Positions 58,082 through 64,000 of a stretch of DNA of 64,000 bases are shown one piece after another. Source of the DNA: Heliocidaris tuberculata (lineage: Eukaryota; Echinodermata; Echinoidea; Camarodonta; Echinometridae); NCBI GenBank assembly GCA_025618425.1, contig CM046851.1:1903885-1967884 (forward strand), given 5' to 3'. The notes under the pieces are model-generated. The model was not told the origin of the DNA. It worked only from the letters and a program-made list of their open reading frames with translations, and did not search any database. Every line of letters starts with the position of its first letter. Positions within the stretch are counted from its first letter, which is position 1. A program made the position numbers and the translations under genes.

Positions 58082-58207
58082 CAGCCAGAGGAGGTGGAAC
58101 GTCGGGCTCGGACAATGGAAGTGGAGGGGCACCTATTGTCCGCTAAACAAAAGGTGCCCCTCCACTTCCATTGTCCGAGCCCAACGTTCCGCCGCCTCTG
58201 ACACCAG
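58082..58207. repeat. Long hairpin
   Basis: GGAACGTCGGGCTCGGACAA...GGAGGGGCACCTATTG is followed, after a few bases, by its near-exact inverse. Arms about 60 bp, mismatches few. Confidence 0.85.
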
Positions 58208-58635
58208 CACTCAGTGGCGTAGCGTGTGTCAAGATATTGAATGGGCATTAGTATTATTATTATTTTTTATTATTTATTTGTTGTTATTATTTATCTTTAT
58301 TTTAAATTTATCTATTTATTCTCTTTTGGGGGGGGGGGGGTTGGGGGGTCATCAGTCTTATTCGATGGTTGAAATGCAAATCATGAAGGCTATCCTTTCT
58401 TTTTTTCTCCCTGTTTCTCTTTTTCTTTCTCTCCCCTCCCCCTTTTGATGGGGCACGTGCTCCATGTGCCTCTGTAGCTATGTCACTTTGGCACTTCCAG
58501 CACTTTCGAAAGAATGTAGAGGTACAAAGAAAATTACCTCAGACAGTCATGATACTCAAATCCTGCAAACAGAAATTTAAAAATATATATAGAAGAGCAT
58601 CCTCTATTGGTGGAAAGGTGTATAAAGCCATTTCA

Positions 58636-58905
58636 TTTCATTTCATTTCATTTCATTTATTTCCACTTCCAACAAATTAAATGCACAGTTTTACATCGTA
58701 ATAGCAAATCAATGAAACTTTACAATTATTGGTTACAGTGTAAAACAGACATAGAAAAAACATAAACTAGGTTGGTCGCGGAGGGGACTGCTAAAAAGCT
58801 GGGCTTGTAGATTGCAGCCCCCCTATAACTTATAATTGCACAAATAGTGTATCGTTGAAAAGGGAACGTATTTGTACATAAACCGGGTAAACAAAACATA
58901 AGAGG
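58636..58905 (-). mobile_element. Retroelement 3' end with (GAAAT)n tail
   Basis: Minus-strand sequence includes GGGGGGCTGCAATCTACAAG and ends in GTTGGAAGTGGAAATAAATG with a repeated AAATG tail at 58,636-58,660. No coding remains. Confidence 0.5.
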
Positions 58906-59539
58906 AGTGAAAGAGACAGGAAAGGAAGGGAGACACGGAACGAGAGAGGTAGGACTCTTACCTATAGACACACACAACAAAACACGGACCGACCAGAATA
59001 CGGATGGCAGTATAAAATGAATGGGAACGTAATCGTGTACACTGTTGAGTGAAATAAATTGAAGAAGGTTGAGGGATGATGAGTTTTAAAGAGCCGACGT
59101 TTGAGAATAATTACTAAGAATTTTTTTTTTTTAATTTAAATTTAAAAGAGTTTAAACTAGGGGCATTCTTGATGCTATTATCAAGAATGGTCTAGAGCTT
59201 CGGGCCTGTGAAAGTGAATATGGATTTAGAGAGTATAGTTCTAGTTAATGGCAGATGAAATTCGTCAGATTGTCGTGTGTGGTGACCTGACCCCACACGT
59301 GATTTGACCTGATTCGCCCCATATTCGATGATTCATCACCATCTGATCTGTATTGAGTGCTCCGACAATCAGCTCTGGGACAATTGCTCCGGGTTTTATT
59401 TCGTTAAAGATATATGGAAATAGCTAGGGGATTTTAGGATAGGTTTAGATTTAGGGTTAGGGTTAGGTATAATATTTGGTCCAGGGTTAGAGTTGGGAAT
59501 TTGGTTAGTGTAAGAAATCAAAAGAGACTATCTATATAT

Positions 59540-61690
59540 TTTTACCACAGATGTCATAACATGACAACCGCAAATGTAAAAAACCTCATTGATTGCATAA
59601 TGCACATATGTAAGATCAGTTATTATGAGATGTTTGTGTCTGTGCGTGTGTATGAGATTTCCTGACCATTAAAATCCCTAAAATATTGAAAGACCCTTTA
59701 CCACAAATGTCAAAACATGTCAACCGCAAATGTAAAAATTAAAAATTTATTAAACAAGTGGTTTACTAATGGTTTCCCTTTTTACGATCAGTTTACAGGG
59801 ACGGAGCGGGAAGGTGAGCGGGGGCGGGAGTCGAGGAGCTGATCATTAACTTCAATGGCAGGAAAAATTCACACAATCCATCGATATCTACATAGAACAG
59901 CAATTTATTATATCAGTCTCGAGAGGGCGCTTCATGTAAATTGAATTTCTACTGTTTATTTACGCGATTTTTAAAGCTCATAGACAGTCTCGAAAGCAAA
60001 AATCATACTGGCAAGAAACTTATCTGAATAGTCACATACTATTCTCCTTTTATCATAAGAAACATGTACGAGATTATTTAACATTCCATTCACGATTTCG
60101 AACATATTTTAGTGTAAATATCTGTAAGAAACGCTTGATAACGGCATTTCACTGCCTCACGCTAAGACCATATCCACCCGAAGTTTCCCCCGCACAATAA
60201 ACCCAGCGCTTCGCACTATGTGTAGCGTATTCTACACACACAGCAATCCTCATGTAAGTAGTGTGTGTGTGGCCGTTGTTTGAATTTACATCCCCTCTTT
60301 TTGGGGCCAGGGATTTTTATTACTTTTCACCTCTCATTCGATAAATATTTCACTTGAGGAGGTAAAAACTTCACAGCATCTTAGTTATGTTAGTACCCTG
60401 CTGTTTATTAAGTAAAATCAAATAAATCTCATGAAAAGTTTTTGAGGGCTTCCCAAAACTATCTGTTACCTTTAATGATGAAAAATTTAATGGTTGAAGT
60501 AAAATTAAATGCCTGAAACCTGCATGTTATGGTTTAAATCTAGTGATAATCAAAGATAACACAAAAGTACACTTTATTTCGTATAAAATAATAAAATAAA
60601 ACAAAATAAAAGAAAATGAAATAAAATAATATAACATAAAATGAAATAAAGTAAAATGAAATAAAAATGAAACATACATCTCCTGAAATCCCATACACTA
60701 CATAAGTGGTGCGGAAAACAAATATATTTTCAGCAGAACAAACAAACAAAACTTATTTTAAAACATTTTTAAAAACTGACCCAGAAGAAATGAATACTGC
60801 ATCTGCCCATTGTAATGATGCAAGCTATACCCCAGGGTGGGGTGCGTCATGATAGGGTGATTATAATAACAAAATGTGACCAACAATACGTTATTTTCAC
60901 ACCCTCTTTCTCAGGAAATTTTGAGTAAAAATTTATGTTCTGGCGGCAGGAGCTAGAGACATTTGAGTCAGAATAAAATTATTGTCTATTCAATTATGGT
61001 TCAAATATTGAATAAAATGCTTTCCTTACACTCTCAGAAAAGATTTTCGGTTGTTTAAAATATAAACCTACCTTACTGTTAGTTAAAAAAAATCCCATAT
61101 GTTTTACATACAATTTTTTTAAACCAACATTTCGTAGGTTCATATTTCAAACAACCTAATGATTTTAACCAACATTTCTGAGAGTGTATACACACACTTG
61201 TTCATAATCATCATGTGCGTACGGGCACTTTTTCGCGAGGGGGACTGACGCTTTTTTGCCGAATATCAACTATGCTCTTCTACAATCTTCTGGAGCGAGC
61301 GGAAAAGTTGGCACTGTATGTAATGTCATCATCAAAATTCCATATATCGCTACCTGAATATGAGCCGATTGTTACCCTAAAATCAGAAATTTGAAAATCC
61401 ACCCCCCCCCCTCCGTCCCTGCAAAATAATCATATCATAAAAAGCGAAACCACTAGAAAACCACTAATCTAATAAAATTTTACATTTGCGGTTGACAAGT
61501 TTTGACATTTGTGGTAAAGGGCCTTTTGATATTTTAGGGATTTTAATGGTCAGGAAAACCTCACACACACGCATACACACGCACACACATACATCTCATA
61601 ATAACTGATCTAACACAGGTGCATTATGCAAGCAATGAGTTTTTACATTTGCGTCGACATGTTATGACATTTGTGGTAAAATTGAATTTT
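59540..61690. repeat. Large inverted repeat bracket (arms ~280 bp)
   Basis: 59,540-59,830 and 61,400-61,690 are inverted copies. Shared blocks: ACCACAAATGTCAAAACATG, ACCGCAAATGTAAAA, TCCTGACCATTAAAATCCCT, CAGGGACGGAG. Beyond the right arm the TTTACATTTGTGG motif continues as a short array to 61,830. The 1.57-kb centre has no coding potential that I recognise. Confidence 0.75.
61029..61186. mobile_element. TA-flanked MITE with CACTCTCAGAAA ends
   Basis: CACTCTCAGAAAAGATTTTC and TTTCTGAGAGTG are inverted ends with TA on both sides. Interior has AACCTACC and GTAGGTT inverted blocks. About 158 bp. Confidence 0.75.
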
Positions 61691-62418
61691 TTACATTTGT
61701 GGGCGAATTTTTTTACATTTGTGGTTATTTTTTCACTTGTGGTTGACATGTTATGACATTTGTGGTTTTTTGACATTTGCGGGTGCATTTTTTTTTACAT
61801 TTGTGGTAGATTTTTACATTTGTGGGCTCTACAGGAGGTGGGGGTAATATTCTTTAGCAGATATTTTTGGAAATATTGAATATCACCTCTATAACTGTCT
61901 TACATCATGTACATTGCAGGTTAAAATATGTATCACGTCCTTTGGTATAAATCATAATTTTGTAATAATAATAATGATGTCCCCAACTATAGCCATGCCT
62001 TTTGGCGAATAAATTCTTTTGAAGGAAGTTTGCAGAGAAATTCACCGTTCAAGTCGGTACAAGTCACGGAGGATATAATACTGATTTATGATGTTTCCTT
62101 TTTAGATATGCATGTTCATGTCATAAAGCTAAGCATGATAAACAAAAACCCTGACCTTCCCTTAGGGTAAATATTTATAAACCAAAGTTTGGATTTGTAT
62201 TTCCTTAGTTCATTGAAAGGATGATGCAAGGAGAGAAGCAATAAATGTCGGCTGTTGATATGTCGACAAGTGGTGTCAATATCGAATAATTTTTTTTTTT
62301 TTATTGTTCGTGTCATGATGTAGTTCGACGAAGACATCAGTTTGTTAACTACAGACTCACATTTCTCAGTGTTCAGCCGTAATCAAAGGCATCTATAAGC
62401 CGGCTGAGCTTTGTCGAG

Positions 62419-62438
62419 ACTGATGAGATTTAATCGGG
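62419..62438 (+). other. Inverted copy of cadherin exon 1 end (predicted paralogue first exon)
   Basis: Plus-strand CTGATGAGATTTAATCGGG followed by GTGAGTCTTC closely matches the minus-strand exon 1 end and donor at 51,216-51,187. A TATA-like CTATAAG lies about 25 bases upstream. The matching intron continues to the right edge. I infer the first (untranslated) exon of a head-to-head cadherin paralogue whose coding exons are beyond 64 kb. Confidence 0.5.
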
Positions 62439-62811
62439 GTGAGTCTTCGACTTATTATAATCTGGTATTTTTTCACTTATGAATTAATCTGACTGCATAA
62501 CTGCATAACTATATTGAAATATTGAATTATTTAGGCCTAATATATGAATGTCGAAACGTTTTATAAAATCATTTTATGAAATGTTTACACAACGTCACTA
62601 TGTAATTGTGTTGACAAAGTTTTTATCTTTTATATATACAGTGTATATATATGTATATATATAAACGTCCTTGTCTCCTGTCTCATCAATCCTCCACTAT
62701 ACAATTTACCGAGACGCCGTCGAAATGTTTAAGTTGGGTATGTTCGCATATACATATATATATATATACACACACACACACATTATCTACAATAAACGTT
62801 TGCTTCTAGTA

Positions 62812-63352
62812 TACTTATGAATGTTCTCAATCATTCAGGTAGTATAATGTTTAATATTATAGACAAGTCAAGTGGACGTACTTTGTTTTAGCTAGCGACG
62901 TTTCACGTCCACTCCGGGACGCTTCATCAGGCCGACTGATCTTTGGCGGCTAGTGGTTGTTGACCTGTGACGGGGTCGATCGAGGAACTTCGGGAAATGT
63001 ACAGTGGAGAGTCTGCGGTATACTCCCATCTGAATAATACCAAGCACACTTTTTGACAAGGATGTTGTCATCTTAGATCGAGAGGCACGATGGTTGGAGG
63101 GGAGTAAAGGAGTCGATCTACGTGAAAAGGGAGGAGCCATCTCTTAACAGAGGAGAGGGCCTACGACACAACCTAGCCGGGGCTTACATCTCGTCAGTTC
63201 GTAAGATCCATCGACGTTTTCCGAAGTTCCTCGACCCGTCACAGGTCAACAACCATTAGCCGCCAAAGATCAGTCGGCCTGATGAAGCGTCCCGGAGTGG
63301 ACGTGAAACGTCGCAAGCTAAAACATAGTAAGTTGACTTATCTATAATATTC
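62812..63352 (+). mobile_element. Penelope-like retroelement 3' fragment with inverted ends
   Basis: A 541-bp insertion flanked by a 17-bp direct repeat (AACGTTTGCTTCTAGTA at 62,795 and 63,353) that reads as its target-site duplication. The other arm of the inverted duplication lacks it. About 150 bp at each end are inverted copies of each other (62,857-63,003 and 63,215-63,351). Each copy carries CTGATGAAGCGTCCC...GTGAAACGTCGC, which resembles the hammerhead-ribozyme core known from Penelope-like element terminal repeats. Confidence 0.75.
63061..63259 (+). pseudogene. Penelope-like element GIY-YIG endonuclease C-terminus (frameshifted)
   Basis: Reads DREARWLEG in one frame, then, after a +/-1 shift near 63,104, VKESIYVKREEPSLNRGEGL and RHNLAGAYISSVRKIHRRF before a stop at 63,257. 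The pattern (D/E)RExxW...VKEAIYVxxExPSLNRGxGLRHxLxxxY is the usual end of Penelope/Neptune-type polyproteins (from memory of the family). It is a dead 5'-truncated copy. Confidence 0.7.
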
Positions 63353-64000
63353 AACGTTTGCTTCTAGTAAATTATATTAGACTATATGACGTAAATCAAA
63401 AAGTGTTATGAATACAGAATAACCAAGACCAAAAAAGTGACTCTGAAAGTTATTAATGCCATTTAACGCAGTCAGATAACCATTTTCTTCAAAAATTTCC
63501 TGTTTTGGGTTGCGTTTTTTTTTTTTTTTTTTTTTTTTTTGGTGTGTGCGTGGAGAAGTTAGGATGGATTCATGCATGATTTAGACATTTAAACATTTTA
63601 AATGAAATGTTTAACAGTTTCAAATACTTCCTATATGATGTTATGCTAATTTTGTATATGTCTGCCTTTTCTTCAACATTGTAATATTCTAAGCATTTTT
63701 TTGTACATGGCAGGCTATAGGATTTTAGCGGAATGATATTATGATTTACAGTATTCGGCTTTGCTAAAGAGACTTATAGTTTTTCCCCGGAATGTTTTTT
63801 TTCCTCTTTAGTAAAATCATGCAAAATTTTTCCCCCTTATTTTGATAATGAAAGGGATGTGCTTCGTTTGCTAAAAGCGTACTTATGTTATAATCGGTGT
63901 ACATTAGACCTATACAACGAAAACACCCTTCCTAAAGTTCAGCGAATAAAGCCATGGACAAATGCATACTTTTGAAAAAATGAATTGACACAGAAATATA

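Larger units (their letters stand above)
61960..64000. repeat. Right arm of inverted duplication of the cadherin 5' region
   Basis: Diverged inverted copy of 50,200-53,665, colinear across upstream sequence, exon 1 donor and intron 1. It is interrupted by the Penelope-like insertion at 62,812-63,352 and by TA/CA microsatellites. It continues beyond the right edge. Confidence 0.75.

Noticed and set aside
62697..62745. Short ATG exon (MFKLG) with a GTATGT donor on the plus strand as the paralogue's start
   Set aside because: Too short, no counterpart in the other arm, and next to TA microsatellites. The signal exon is expected beyond the window.
62892..63140. 82-residue minus-strand open frame
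   Set aside because: It is antisense to the Penelope-like endonuclease end and inverted repeat.

Overview
This is eukaryotic, intron-rich, repeat-dense DNA that I read as coming from a marine invertebrate deuterostome, probably an echinoderm (sea urchin-like). The assignment rests on style and is not proven: a long multi-exon cadherin gene, many foldback MITEs with GTTTCATAAA-type ends, 'GGCGTAGCCAGGGGG' repeats, tRNA-derived SINEs, 5'-truncated non-LTR retrotransposons, and very many poly(G)/poly(C) runs. I see no prokaryotic gene, CRISPR array, rRNA or intact tRNA gene.

One gene dominates. It lies on the minus strand from about 51.2 kb down to the left edge and encodes a large secreted or membrane cadherin-repeat (protocadherin/FAT-like) protein. 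I could place 28 coding exons (47,262 down to 1,194) plus one 5' untranslated exon ending at 51,197. All splice sites are GT-AG except one GC-AG. Every exon phase joins correctly, giving about 1,299 residues: a signal peptide, a short Cys-rich segment, eleven cadherin (EC) repeats and the start of a twelfth. The rest of the ectodomain, the membrane segment and the cytoplasmic tail lie beyond position 1. Several linkers (after EC4, EC9, EC10 and EC11) have lost the usual DxNDNAP calcium-binding signature.

The introns are filled with transposon debris: several MITE families (one TTAA-flanked, one ATAA-flanked, some TA-flanked), tandem and inverted duplications, microsatellites, retrotransposon 3' ends, and a perfect 319-bp inverted repeat flanking two cadherin exons. 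One exon (25,971-26,156) has a decayed partial copy in the intron next to it. The intron beside exon 22,513-22,715 is duplicated on both sides of that exon.

The right part (51.2-64 kb) is upstream of the gene and has no confident protein-coding exon of a host gene. However, sequence from 62.0 kb to the right edge is a diverged inverted copy of the cadherin gene's own 5' region (53.65 down to 50.2 kb). It includes the first-exon donor site at 62,438 and about 1 kb of intron 1. This implies a head-to-head paralogue starting near 62.4 kb on the plus strand and running out of the window. A 541-bp Penelope-like retroelement end, with a GIY-YIG-type C-terminus, a 17-bp target-site duplication and hammerhead-like CTGATGA...GAAAC motifs, has inserted in that arm.
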